Below, in pieces: positions 1-6,793 of a stretch of 12,361 nucleotides of DNA. A program made the position numbers and the translations under genes. Each line of letters opens with the position of its first letter. The stretch's first letter is position 1. The notes under the pieces were generated by a model that was given only the letters and a program-made list of their open reading frames with translations, was not told where the DNA came from and searched no databases. The stretch is from assembly GCA_036567085.1 (NCBI GenBank), contig DATCVG010000038.1, positions 1-12,361 on the forward strand. The letters are read 5' to 3'. The DNA comes from Methylopumilus sp036567085 (GTDB lineage Bacteria > Pseudomonadota > Gammaproteobacteria > Burkholderiales > Methylophilaceae).

Positions 1-1336
1 TTTTAGATTTTTCTGGTTGTAAATCAGGATTAGCAGAACTTCCTGCATATAGATAATTAAATGTTGGGGATCTAAAGGCGGTTCCAATTGAAGATGCTAT
101 TGACCAATTAGAATCAATTGCATATGAATAGCCTAAATTTCCTGTCGTAGCATCTCGATAGGCGCTATTAAAGTCTTTCCTAACGTTAGCTTGAAAATTA
201 TGACTCGCTTGGCTCAAGTTATAACCGATCATATATGCATCATTTCGCCGATCTTTTTTTGAGTAATCCGTATCTGTGACATTAATTTTCTGATCAAGTT
301 TATCGTACAATAAAATGAGTGATCCTAGAGGCAAAGTTAAATCATTTTGCCAAGTGATTTGATTTTGAATCGTTCGATAAACATTATCAACTTCCCTTGT
401 TGCATCAGAAATATACCTTTGTTTTTCGACATAGTCATCGATTCCTCGCCCCACTCTTAAACTAGATTTCCAATAACTAGTAAGCTGACTATTTAATATT
501 CCACTGAAGCTTTCTTGATCTTGCGTATTTTTCCAATCGATAGTTGGATCATAATCTGCATAGCGATTGTCATATTTATTTTTACCCTGACTTAAAAAGT
601 ATTGAAAGCTTAAATTGTGGTTTTCATTAATTTTATGACTTAGCGAGGCAGAAATACTTTTATTTTTGTAGCCATCTTTATCCAAATTATAGATATTCGC
701 TGTTGCTGCCGGATTTGTGTTGGGCTCAAAAGCAGAAAAGCCTGTCGAGTTTTGACTTGATAGGTTAATAGCATAAGAGGTTATGTCGTCACCTCCTCTT
801 ATACCTCCCTGAACTATCGAAGTATTGTATTTACCGTAACCATAAGAAAAATAAGGTTTAAAACCATTCAAGCCTTTTTTTGTAAAGATTTGAATGACAC
901 CGCCAATCGCATCTTGACCATATAAGCTCGAGGCTGGGCCTCTTACAATTTCAATTTTTTCAATTTGTGACAGAGGAATATTTTCTATAGCAGTCAAGCC
1001 TGCTGTAGCAGAATCAATTCTTATACCATCTAATAAAATTACTGAATGAGTTGAGCTCGCACCTCTAAGAAATAACGTTGAAACTTTTCCAAGCCCGCCA
1101 TTATTTGATATTTCTATGCCGGGTTGTCTTTGAAGAAGCTCAGGGAGCGAAGAGGATCCTGCGAGTTTGATTTCTTCCTCAGAAATTAGAGTTATGTCAG
1201 CAATGACATTTTTTTTGTGGAGAGGAGTTCGAGTAGCTGTTACAAAAATGTCTGAGGTTTTAAGCGCGGTATCTGCGATAGCATGAGTTATAAAAATTTG
1301 ACTCAAGCACACTGACAACAGTGTAATCTTTTTCAT
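1..1336 (-). CDS. btuB: TonB-dependent vitamin B12 receptor, BtuB-type (3' end outside window)
   Basis: Outer-membrane receptor expected to import cobalamin using TonB/ExbBD energy. The reading frame is open from ATG 1336 to the window edge, giving 445 codons of a family usually about 600-650 residues long. It begins with a signal peptide (MKK, hydrophobic run, likely cleavage after THAIA at residue 21), then a TonB box-like segment SDIFVTAT near residues 28-35. The plug domain follows at about 38-155, with family motifs LRGASS (90-95), LLDGIRI (101-107), EIVRGPASSLYG (129-140) and AIGGVIQIFTKK (143-154). The rest is beta-barrel with alternating aromatic strands. A weak Shine-Dalgarno AGGGA lies at 1343-1347. 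B12 is assigned mainly because a complete cobalamin riboswitch sits in its leader; the plug also resembles BtuB rather than siderophore receptors. Start and partial status are clear from sequence; the substrate is inferred. Confidence 0.9.
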   Translation of the reverse strand, partial: MKKITLLSVCLSQIFITHAIADTALKTSDIFVTATRTPLHKKNVIADITLISEEEIKLAGSSSLPELLQRQPGIEISNNGGLGKVSTLFLRGASSTHSVILLDGIRIDSATAGLTAIENIPLSQIEKIEIVRGPASSLYGQDAIGGVIQIFTKKGLNGFKPYFSYGYGKYNTSIVQGGIRGGDDITSYAINLSSQNSTGFSAFEPNTNPAATANIYNLDKDGYKNKSISASLSHKINENHNLSFQYFLSQGKNKYDNRYADYDPTIDWKNTQDQESFSGILNSQLTSYWKSSLRVGRGIDDYVEKQRYISDATREVDNVYRTIQNQITWQNDLTLPLGSLILLYDKLDQKINVTDTDYSKKDRRNDAYMIGYNLSQASHNFQANVRKDFNSAYRDATTGNLGYSYAIDSNWSIASSIGTAFRSPTFNYLYAGSSANPDLQPEKSK

Positions 1337-1354
1337 AGTATTTCCCTGAATAAT

Positions 1355-1370
1355 CATGCAACCCCGCATG
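1355..1370 (-). promoter_or_regulatory. GGGG-loop hairpin just upstream of the btuB ribosome binding site
   Basis: On the minus strand CATGC and GCATG form a perfect 5-bp stem around the loop GGGGTT. It lies between the cobalamin aptamer and the btuB start, with its 3' end about 7 bases before the AGGGA ribosome binding site. The loop carries the same GGGG as the proposed L13 kissing loop of the riboswitch (1438-1441). It may be part of the expression platform. Pairing is seen; function is inferred. Confidence 0.4.
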
Positions 1371-1430
1371 AGATTAATTAAGCAGAAACACTTTAGGAAT
1401 AAAAAAGAGAAATAGCGCTCACTCTTTCAA

Positions 1431-1606
1431 TACCACTCCCCGTAGTATTTCTGTGTGCGTTACTAGGCCGGTCTCCGGACTTGTAAGATTTGATTCATGA
1501 CCTTCCCGAAATAAATTCAGTGGCATGTGTGATGAATCCGCGCTTACTTACCGTTGCGGGGGCAGTATAGGAATTGTCTTTAAACTCACCTATTTCCCAG
1601 TTTCAA
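1431..1606 (-). promoter_or_regulatory. Cobalamin (AdoCbl-type) riboswitch
   Basis: Read on the minus strand, the 5' part (about 1606-1550) has the conserved GGGAA...GGTG segment and ACTGCCCCCGCAACGGTAA, followed by GCCACTG (about 1520) and GGGAAGGTCATGA. The B12 box AAGTCCGGAGACCGGCC is at 1466-1482. Next comes hairpin TACTAC-GGGGA-GTGGTA (1431-1447), which fits P13; its GGGG loop is complementary to CCCC in the L5 loop (1558-1561), the expected kissing-loop interaction. In this class, bound cobalamin normally stabilises that interaction and blocks translation or transcription of the downstream transporter, here btuB. No U-tailed terminator is visible after the aptamer, so control of translation initiation is more likely. 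The outer boundaries are approximate. Confidence 0.95.
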
Positions 1607-1610
1607 TGTT

Positions 1611-1634
1611 TTCTTAAATGATTAACTTTAAGAA
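1611..1634. repeat. Perfect 8-bp inverted repeat between btuB and yggX
   Basis: Arms TTCTTAAA (1611-1618) and TTTAAGAA (1627-1634) flank an 8-base spacer. The site lies immediately upstream of the B12 aptamer, in the only gap between the divergent btuB and yggX transcripts. It overlaps a weak minus-strand promoter candidate (TTGTTA at 1649-1644, 17-base spacer, GTTAAT at 1626-1621). No T-run follows either arm, so it is not an obvious terminator. A dimeric operator is possible but inferred; in AT-rich DNA an 8-bp palindrome can occur by chance. Confidence 0.4.
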
Positions 1635-1673
1635 GACATCACCTAACAACTTGAAATCATCGTAACACATCTT

Positions 1674-1682
1674 TGCTATACT
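1674..1682 (+). promoter_or_regulatory. Extended -10 promoter for yggX
   Basis: TG-C-TATACT (TG at 1674-1675, hexamer 1677-1682) is a good extended -10 element, predicting a start near 1689 and a leader of about 45 bases. The nearest -35-like hexamer, TTGAAA (1651-1656), is 20 bases away, too far to count on, so the extended -10 would have to carry recognition. Confidence 0.45.
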
Positions 1683-1734
1683 AAAACTTATTGATGTATA
1701 AATTTATGTATTGCAATTCAAAGGATATTTAGTT

Positions 1735-2007
1735 ATGGCAAGAACAGTTAAATGTGTGAAGTTAGGTAAAGAGTTAGATGGTTTAGATTTTCCTCCTTAT
1801 CCAGGTCCTTTGGGTAAGCGTATTTTTGAGAGTGTATCTAAAGAAGCCTGGGCTGGGTGGCTTAAACATCAAACAATGTTGGTTAATGAAAATCGGTTAA
1901 GTTTTGCAGATCCCTCTGCACGTAAATATCTTACCGAACAAACCGAAGCTTATTTTTTTGGCGAGGGTGCAGATCAAGCTTCAGGATACGTGCCACCTAA
2001 GGGCTAG
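1735..2007 (+). CDS. yggX: Probable Fe(2+)-trafficking protein YggX
   Basis: Small cytosolic protein of the YggX family, linked in enterobacteria to protection of iron-sulphur clusters against oxidative damage and to iron handling. Started at ATG 1735 it has 90 residues, the normal family length, beginning MARTVKCVKLGKE with the conserved cysteine at position 7. Family blocks visible are PPYPGPLGKRIFE, W-x-x-WLKHQTMLVNENRL and ARKYLTEQ, and the C-terminus ends GYVPPKG. An upstream in-frame TTG (1711) would add eight non-conserved residues; ATG 1735 is preferred because AAGGA (1721-1725) lies at a workable distance. It stands alone, has its own promoter, and ends 13 bases before a strong terminator. 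In many beta- and gammaproteobacteria it is next to mutY or an N-acetylglutamate synthase gene; here it is not. Confidence 0.97.
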   Translation: MARTVKCVKLGKELDGLDFPPYPGPLGKRIFESVSKEAWAGWLKHQTMLVNENRLSFADPSARKYLTEQTEAYFFGEGADQASGYVPPKG

Positions 2008-2020
2008 ATAAAAAGGCAAT

Positions 2021-2054
2021 AAAAAAGCGCTTACGATGCATAAGCGCTTTTTTT
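2021..2054. terminator. Bidirectional intrinsic terminator, yggX / phoU
   Basis: AAAAAAGCGCTTA (2021-2033) pairs perfectly over 13 bp with its complement at 2041-2053 around a 7-base loop. The stem is flanked by A-tract and T-tract on either side, giving a U-tail in both directions, so it can end yggX on the plus strand and phoU on the minus strand. Confidence 0.93.
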
Positions 2055-2070
2055 ATTTCAAGAATATTAG

Positions 2071-2775
2071 TTATTCTTTAATAGTCTTTTGAATTTCTTT
2101 GATACTTGCGTGACGAATGTCTTTACCTTTAACAGTATAGACAATATATTCAGAAATATTTTTTGCGTGATCGCCAATACGCTCAATTGCTTTGGCAACA
2201 AACATTACTTCAAGTGACATGGAAATCGTTCTTGGATCCTCTAACATGAAGGTGACAAGCTGACGAATGGTTGAACGGTATTGTTCATCAACCAATTCAT
2301 CTTTTTTGGCAATTTCAACTGTTTTACTTACATCCATACGTGCAAATGAATCGAGGGATGTTCTTAACATTTGACGCACGACTTCCACCATAGTTTTGAC
2401 TTCACTAAAGCGAAGCTTAGTCATACGATTATCTTCAATGATTCGCAGTGCAGTTCTTGCGATTTTTGTGGCTTCATCACCAATACGTTCAAGATCAGTG
2501 ATAGTTTTTAAGATCATCATGATCATACGAAGGTCACCTGCTGCAGGCTGACGTCTTGCAATAATGCGAGAACAATCTTCGTCTACTTCGATTTCAAGTT
2601 CGTTGACACGCTGATCAGAATCCATAACGCCCTGAGCCATTTGAGGGTCAGACTTTACAAGCGCTTCGATTGCATTGACGAGTTGTTCCTCAACAATACC
2701 GCCCATTTCTAAAACTTTTGCACGGACTGACTCGAGTTCATTGTCGTATTCTTTATAGGTGTGTTCTGAAGCCAT
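2071..2775 (-). CDS. phoU: Phosphate-signalling protein PhoU
   Basis: Cytosolic negative regulator that links the Pst phosphate transporter to the PhoR/PhoB two-component system. The 234-residue product matches the family (about 235-240) and is all-helical with two PhoU repeats, roughly residues 18-108 and 122-212. Each carries the metal-binding-type motif: TDLERIGDEATKIA (93-106) and KAIERIGDHAKNISE (195-209). AAGG at 2784-2787 is well spaced for ATG 2775. It follows rpiA with a 68-base gap that contains a small hairpin (GACAT/ATGTC, 2821-2834), so it may be cotranscribed or have its own weak promoter. The usual partners pstSCAB and phoBR are not in the window, so this copy is separated from them here. 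Confidence 0.96.
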   Translation of the reverse strand: MASEHTYKEYDNELESVRAKVLEMGGIVEEQLVNAIEALVKSDPQMAQGVMDSDQRVNELEIEVDEDCSRIIARRQPAAGDLRMIMMILKTITDLERIGDEATKIARTALRIIEDNRMTKLRFSEVKTMVEVVRQMLRTSLDSFARMDVSKTVEIAKKDELVDEQYRSTIRQLVTFMLEDPRTISMSLEVMFVAKAIERIGDHAKNISEYIVYTVKGKDIRHASIKEIQKTIKE

Positions 2776-2843
2776 AATTGTTACCTTAAGTTTAATGTAT
2801 CAATTTTATTACTAAAATATGACATTTTTATGTCGAAATAAGT

Positions 2844-3503
2844 TTATTTAGTGATGGTTTTAACGCCATCATTTGTAGCTAAAAGAAGGATATTGGCAGG
2901 CCTTGCTGCAAATAAACCGTTTGTGACCACCCCCACAATTTGATTGATCATTGCTTCCATCGCCACAGGGTCTTTAATGACAAGGCCATGGACATCCAAA
3001 ATGACGTTGCCATTATCCGTTGTAAAATTTCTTAATTGTGGTTGCCCACCTAATTTAGTGAGTTCTCTTGCCACATAGCTTTTAGCCATCGGAAGCACTT
3101 CCACAGGTAAAGGAAACTTACCTAATACGGGTACATATTTTGTTTCATCGCAGATACAGACAAAGGTCTTTGCAACTGCTGCTACAATTTTTTCTCGGGT
3201 TAACGCACCACCACCACCTTTCAGCATATGCATGTGTTCCGTGATTTCATCCGCACCATCGACATAAATATCCATACTATTGACGCTATTAAGGTCAAAA
3301 ACTTCAATGCCATGTTTGCGTAAACGATCTGCAGAAGCCTCGCTACTTGCAACTGCACCATCAATCTTATGTTTTACTTTTGCTAATTCATCGATAAAGT
3401 AATTTGCAGTAGACCCTGTGCCCACACCAATGATTCCAGACTTCACGTATTCAATCGCAGCTTTTGCAACCTGTTGTTTTAATTCGTCTTGCGAGAATGC
3501 CAT
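2844..3503 (-). CDS. rpiA: Ribose-5-phosphate isomerase A
   Basis: Interconverts ribose 5-phosphate and ribulose 5-phosphate in the non-oxidative pentose phosphate pathway; in methylotrophs this also feeds the ribulose-monophosphate cycle. At 219 residues it equals the usual length. The phosphate/substrate loop GVGTGSTA is at 26-33, DGADE at 82-86, and LKGGGGALTREK at 94-105 contains the catalytic glutamate E104 and lysine K95 (E. coli E103 and K94). The C-terminal region includes LPVEVLPMA and GVVTNGLFAARPA blocks. A ribosome binding site AAAGG lies about 12 bases before the start. It is divergent from ilvA and upstream of phoU on the same strand, so a two-gene rpiA-phoU unit is likely. Confidence 0.98.
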   Translation of the reverse strand: MAFSQDELKQQVAKAAIEYVKSGIIGVGTGSTANYFIDELAKVKHKIDGAVASSEASADRLRKHGIEVFDLNSVNSMDIYVDGADEITEHMHMLKGGGGALTREKIVAAVAKTFVCICDETKYVPVLGKFPLPVEVLPMAKSYVARELTKLGGQPQLRNFTTDNGNVILDVHGLVIKDPVAMEAMINQIVGVVTNGLFAARPANILLLATNDGVKTITK

Positions 3504-3504
3504 T

Positions 3505-3535
3505 TTTACTTAAACCTTTATATTTTATTTATAAT
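3505..3535 (+). promoter_or_regulatory. Candidate ilvA promoter
   Basis: A perfect TATAAT hexamer is at 3530-3535. The best -35-like sequence is TTTACT (3505-3510), 19 bases away, so the pair is weak. It would give a leader of about 45 bases for ilvA. This region is AT-rich and chance matches are likely. Confidence 0.28.
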
Positions 3536-3549
3536 GATGTTTTAACATC
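3536..3549. repeat. Short palindrome between rpiA and ilvA
   Basis: GATGTT-TT-AACATC is a perfect 6-bp inverted repeat. It begins directly after the candidate ilvA -10 and ends one base before the candidate rpiA -10 (3551-3556), so a protein bound here could affect both genes. The placement is seen; an operator role is inferred. Confidence 0.3.
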
Positions 3550-3550
3550 T

Positions 3551-3579
3551 ATCATACACGCCACGGCGACTCTTGAAAA
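3551..3579 (-). promoter_or_regulatory. Candidate rpiA promoter
   Basis: On the minus strand TTTTCA (3579-3574) and TATGAT (3556-3551) are separated by exactly 17 bases, a normal sigma-70 arrangement with a moderate -35 and good -10. The predicted start is near 3544, about 40 bases before the rpiA ATG. Confidence 0.42.
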
Positions 3580-3586
3580 TTAGCAT

Positions 3587-5098
3587 ATGAAGAACGACTA
3601 CGTAAAACGTATTAATGAAGCGCGTGTATATGACGTGGCAAAGAAGTCGCCGCTTGAATTTCAGACACATCTTTCCAGTCGTTTTCATAATCAGATTTTC
3701 TTAAAACGTGAAGACTTACAACCTGTCTTTTCATTTAAATTACGTGGTGCCTATAACAAGATGGCAGGCCTATCCAAAGCGCAGTTAAACAAGGGCGTCA
3801 TCGCAGCTTCGGCTGGCAATCACGCGCAAGGTGTTGCGTTAAGTGCTCAGAAATTAGAATGTCGTGCTGTCATAGTCATGCCCACAACAACGCCGCTCAT
3901 TAAGATTGATGCTGTTAAACATCGCGGTGCTGAAGTTGTGCTCTGGGGGGACTCTTATTCGGATGCATACAAACATGCGCTTGAGATCGAGAAAAAGGAG
4001 GGACTTACTTTTGTTCATCCTTATGATGATCCAGAAGTTATTGCAGGTCAGGGCACCATTGCAAAAGAAATTTTAGATGAGTATAAAAAACCGATTCACG
4101 CAGTCTTTTGCTGTGTGGGGGGTGGAGGCCTTCTTGCCGGGATGGCCACATATATTAAAGCTATGCGACCTGAAATTAAAGTGATCGGTGTCGAGGCTAA
4201 AGATGCTGAAGCGATGACTTTATCTTTAAAAGCGGGTAAGCGAATAGTGCTTGATCAAGTGGGATTATTCGCTGATGGTGCGGCAGTAAAAGAAGTAGGC
4301 GAAGTGACTTTCCCACTCTGTCAGTCTTATGTGGATGAAATGATTGTAGTGGATAATGATGCGATTTGTGCAGCTATTAAAGATGTGTTTGAAGATACAC
4401 GCTCTATTCTAGAACCCGCAGGTGCCTTATCCGTTGCAGGTATGAAAGCTTATATTAAGAAGCATAATTTAAAAGACGAAACTTTAGTAGGCATTGCATC
4501 AGGTGCGAATATGAATTTTGATCGCCTACGTTTTGTAGCAGAGCGTGCCGAAATCGGTGAAAAAAGAGAAGCCGTGCTCGCGGTGACTATCCCCGAAAAA
4601 CCAGGGGCTTTTAAAAATTTCTGCAAGTTATTGGGTCAGCGCAATATCACTGAATTTAATTATCGATTTTCAGATCCTAAAGAAGCGCATATTTATGTAG
4701 GGTTAGCAACCGCTAGTGCGGACGAGGCATTACAAATCAAAGCTATGCTTGATAAAGAAGGTTTACCTACAATTGATCTTACCGATAATGAGGTTGCAAA
4801 GCTTCACTTAAGACATTTGGTGGGCGGACATGCGCCAGAAGCTAAGAATGAAATGGTTTTTAGATTTGAATTTCCAGAGAAGCCTGGTGCTCTCATGAAG
4901 TTTTTAGAGACGATGGGCCACGACTGGAACATTAGTCTATTTCATTATCGTAATCATGGCGCAGACTTTGGGCGTATTTTAGTTGGTATACAAGTCCCAC
5001 CAGAAGACGAGATTAATTTTGAAGTCTTTTTGAATCAATTAGGTTATCCCTTCTGGGATGAAACAGATAATCCAGCTTACAAACTTTTCTTAGGTTAA
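3587..5098 (+). CDS. ilvA: Threonine deaminase (threonine ammonia-lyase, biosynthetic)
   Basis: PLP enzyme converting threonine to 2-oxobutanoate and ammonia, the first committed step of isoleucine synthesis. The 503 residues match the long biosynthetic form (E. coli 514). The catalytic domain (about 1-325) contains KREDLQPVFSFKLRGAY with the PLP lysine at K51, SAGNHAQG, the phosphate-binding loop GGGGLLAG, and the SGAN segment near its end. Two ACT-like regulatory domains follow: one starts EAVLAVTIPEKPGAF, the other MVFRFEFPEKPGAL, and the protein ends FLG like E. coli IlvA. Two ACT domains imply feedback inhibition by isoleucine. No clear Shine-Dalgarno precedes ATG 3587, but the N-terminus aligns well with the family from here. 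The gene stands alone; no strong terminator is seen after it, only a 4-bp GGGA/TCCC hairpin before a T-run near 5146-5152. Confidence 0.98.
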   Translation: MKNDYVKRINEARVYDVAKKSPLEFQTHLSSRFHNQIFLKREDLQPVFSFKLRGAYNKMAGLSKAQLNKGVIAASAGNHAQGVALSAQKLECRAVIVMPTTTPLIKIDAVKHRGAEVVLWGDSYSDAYKHALEIEKKEGLTFVHPYDDPEVIAGQGTIAKEILDEYKKPIHAVFCCVGGGGLLAGMATYIKAMRPEIKVIGVEAKDAEAMTLSLKAGKRIVLDQVGLFADGAAVKEVGEVTFPLCQSYVDEMIVVDNDAICAAIKDVFEDTRSILEPAGALSVAGMKAYIKKHNLKDETLVGIASGANMNFDRLRFVAERAEIGEKREAVLAVTIPEKPGAFKNFCKLLGQRNITEFNYRFSDPKEAHIYVGLATASADEALQIKAMLDKEGLPTIDLTDNEVAKLHLRHLVGGHAPEAKNEMVFRFEFPEKPGALMKFLETMGHDWNISLFHYRNHGADFGRILVGIQVPPEDEINFEVFLNQLGYPFWDETDNPAYKLFLG

Positions 5099-5196
5099 TG
5101 CTTCCTTATTTTCATGAGACATTAAAGGGAGAAATCCCCTGGAAGATTTTTTATAGTTATTTAACAATTAAAAATAGAATATTTTAGGAGAATAGA

Positions 5197-6240
5197 ATGC
5201 AGTTTATAAAGCCAGCCGTCGTATTAGGATTACTTATTTCGTCTTTATTTGCAAATGCTGAAGATCGAGGTAAAGCCTACGTATCGAACCAAGAGGGTGG
5301 TGTCAGTATTATCAATTTAAATACCATGGAAACAGAAGGCTCGATCGATATTCAAGCTAAGAATCCTCGCGGCATTGGTGTAACAGAAGACGGAAATTTT
5401 TTAATTACTGCAAATAAAGATGATGAAAATTTATCCGTGATTGATTTGAAAACAAATCAGTTTGTGAAACATATTCCAGTGGGTAAAAATCCAGAGTTTG
5501 TGCGCGTGTATAAAGGGTATGTGTTTGTCTCTACAGAGCCAGCATCCTCAGGCAAGCCACCTGCAGCAGGTCAAGAAGATGATGATAAAGATGAACCAAA
5601 AATCCCTGCGCGAATTGCAGTGGTTGATTTAGCGAAGGGCAAAAAGATTCGAGATATTATTGGCGGCCCTGAAACAGAAGGTATTGAATTTAGTAAGAGT
5701 GGTAAAGAAATTATTGTGACTAATGAAGCTGATAACACAATCACAGTCCATAACTTTAGTAATGGTAAATTATTAAAAACTATTTCAACTAAAAAATACG
5801 GGGAGCGTCCACGTGGCATCAAGGTAGCGCCGAATGGAAAGTATTACGTATCCACTCTGGAGTATGGAAATAGCTTTATTGTCTTAGACAATCAATTTAA
5901 ACATCTTAAAACGATCGCTACCGGTGAGTCACCTTATGGTGTGAGTTTTGATCGAGAAGGGAAACGATTATTTGTTGCAACTTCAAAAGCAAAAACATTA
6001 GAAGTATATGACACAACTAATTTTGAAAAGATTAAAGATATCCCCACAGGCCGACGTTGTTGGCACTTTAGTTTTTCACCAGATGACAAAGATATCTTAC
6101 TTGCTTGCGGAAAATCAGACGAAGTGCTTGTAATTGATACAGAAAAATTAGAAGTGACTAAACACATTCCACATAAAGAAATCCCATGGGGAGTCGTCGC
6201 TTATCCAAAGGCTATGGGTACTTTAGATAGCGTTAAATAA
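5197..6240 (+). CDS. Exported YVTN beta-propeller protein, PQQ-associated type
   Basis: A 347-residue protein with a signal peptide (residues 1-21, cleavage likely after ANA), so it should act in the periplasm. It is built of repeated propeller blades: YVSNQEGGVSIINL (28-41), NPRGIGVTEDGNFLITAN (56-73), PETEGIEFSKSGKEIIVTNEADNTITV (158-184), RPRGIKVAPNG (204-214), SPYGVSFDREGKRLFVAT (245-262), GRRCWHFSFSPDDKDILLACG (285-305) and IPWGVVAYP (329-337). This blade wording resembles, from memory, the family called PQQ-dependent catabolism-associated beta-propeller proteins, often found near PQQ alcohol dehydrogenases in methylotrophs. No PQQ gene lies in this window. Residues about 116-137 form an unusual insert, rich in Ser/Pro/Gly then Asp/Glu/Lys, in an early blade. 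Two cysteines (288 and 304) in adjacent strands could pair. AGGAG (5186-5190) gives good spacing to ATG 5197. The exact function is unknown. Confidence 0.85.
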   Translation: MQFIKPAVVLGLLISSLFANAEDRGKAYVSNQEGGVSIINLNTMETEGSIDIQAKNPRGIGVTEDGNFLITANKDDENLSVIDLKTNQFVKHIPVGKNPEFVRVYKGYVFVSTEPASSGKPPAAGQEDDDKDEPKIPARIAVVDLAKGKKIRDIIGGPETEGIEFSKSGKEIIVTNEADNTITVHNFSNGKLLKTISTKKYGERPRGIKVAPNGKYYVSTLEYGNSFIVLDNQFKHLKTIATGESPYGVSFDREGKRLFVATSKAKTLEVYDTTNFEKIKDIPTGRRCWHFSFSPDDKDILLACGKSDEVLVIDTEKLEVTKHIPHKEIPWGVVAYPKAMGTLDSVK

Positions 6241-6253
6241 AATAGTCTTAAGT

Positions 6254-6285
6254 AAAAAAGCCCAAAGACTTTTTGGGCTTTTTTT
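6254..6285. terminator. Bidirectional intrinsic terminator, YVTN gene / EVE gene
   Basis: AAAAAAGCCCAAA (6254-6266) pairs perfectly over 13 bp with 6272-6284 around a 5-base loop, with a T-tract on the 3' side of each strand. It can end both convergent genes and slightly overlaps the stop codon of the minus-strand gene. Confidence 0.93.
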
Positions 6286-6742
6286 ATTTCAAATGCTTTT
6301 CAATGAACGTCCATTCATCTTCTGTCACCGGCGTGATCGATAAGCGATTACCTTTTTGGAGTACGCGCATATTTTGTAATGCTTTAAATTCTCTCAATTC
6401 TTTTAGGCTTAATAAATTTGTTTTTCTAACGAGTGTTACATCCACATTAAGCCAGCGAGGATTTTCAAGCGTTGATTTTGGATCAAAATACTTGTGACCT
6501 TTTTGAAATTGAAAGCGATCAGGGTAAGCAAGTTTGCTGACCTTAACAATACCGGCGATACCAGGCACATCACAATTTGAGTGATAAAAAAAAGCGAGAT
6601 CGCCTATTTTCATCAAATCTCGCATAAAGTTTCTCGCTTGGTAATTTCTAATGCCATACCAATCAATGGTTTGTTTAGGAAGTTTTGCTAAATCGTCTAT
6701 CGACACATCAGACGGTTCAGATTTCATAAGCCAGTAGCGCAT
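6284..6742 (-). CDS. EVE-domain protein (thymocyte nuclear protein 1-like)
   Basis: A 152-residue single-domain protein of the EVE family, a PUA-like fold thought to recognise modified bases in DNA or RNA. The signature blocks are all present: YWLMKSEPSDVSIDDL (3-18), WYGIRNYQARNFMRD (28-42), GDLAFFYHSNC (47-57), PGIAGIVKVSK (60-70), YFDPKS (85-90) and PRWLNVDV (95-102). The length is typical for the stand-alone bacterial form. The binding target is not known. It lies just downstream of the 6S RNA on the same strand, a position held in E. coli by a different gene (fau/ygfA); to my knowledge EVE genes occur here in other betaproteobacteria. No strong ribosome binding site is visible; GATGA lies 5-9 bases before the ATG. 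Confidence 0.92.
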   Translation of the reverse strand: MRYWLMKSEPSDVSIDDLAKLPKQTIDWYGIRNYQARNFMRDLMKIGDLAFFYHSNCDVPGIAGIVKVSKLAYPDRFQFQKGHKYFDPKSTLENPRWLNVDVTLVRKTNLLSLKELREFKALQNMRVLQKGNRLSITPVTEDEWTFIEKHLK

Positions 6743-6793
6743 AGTTTCATCATAAAAAAAGTTAAAAGCGTGTAAAGAGCTATGTTGATTTTC

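Noticed and set aside
1..1336. Siderophore rather than B12 receptor
   Set aside because: The plug motifs alone do not decide, but the complete cobalamin riboswitch directly upstream strongly favours a B12 substrate.
1711..1734. Upstream TTG start for yggX
   Set aside because: It would overlap the ribosome binding site AAGGA and add residues absent from the family; ATG 1735 gives the normal 90 residues.
5125..5155. Intrinsic terminator after ilvA
   Set aside because: The GGGA/TCCC stem is only 4 bp and the T-run begins about 10 bases later; too weak to call.
5571..6167. Two minus-strand open frames (83 and 77 codons) inside the YVTN gene
   Set aside because: They lie opposite a well-supported gene, have no ribosome binding sites and show no family motifs; they are shadow frames.
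6273..6497. Plus-strand open frame of 74 codons
   Set aside because: It begins in the terminator and runs antisense to the EVE-domain gene, whose protein motifs are clear.
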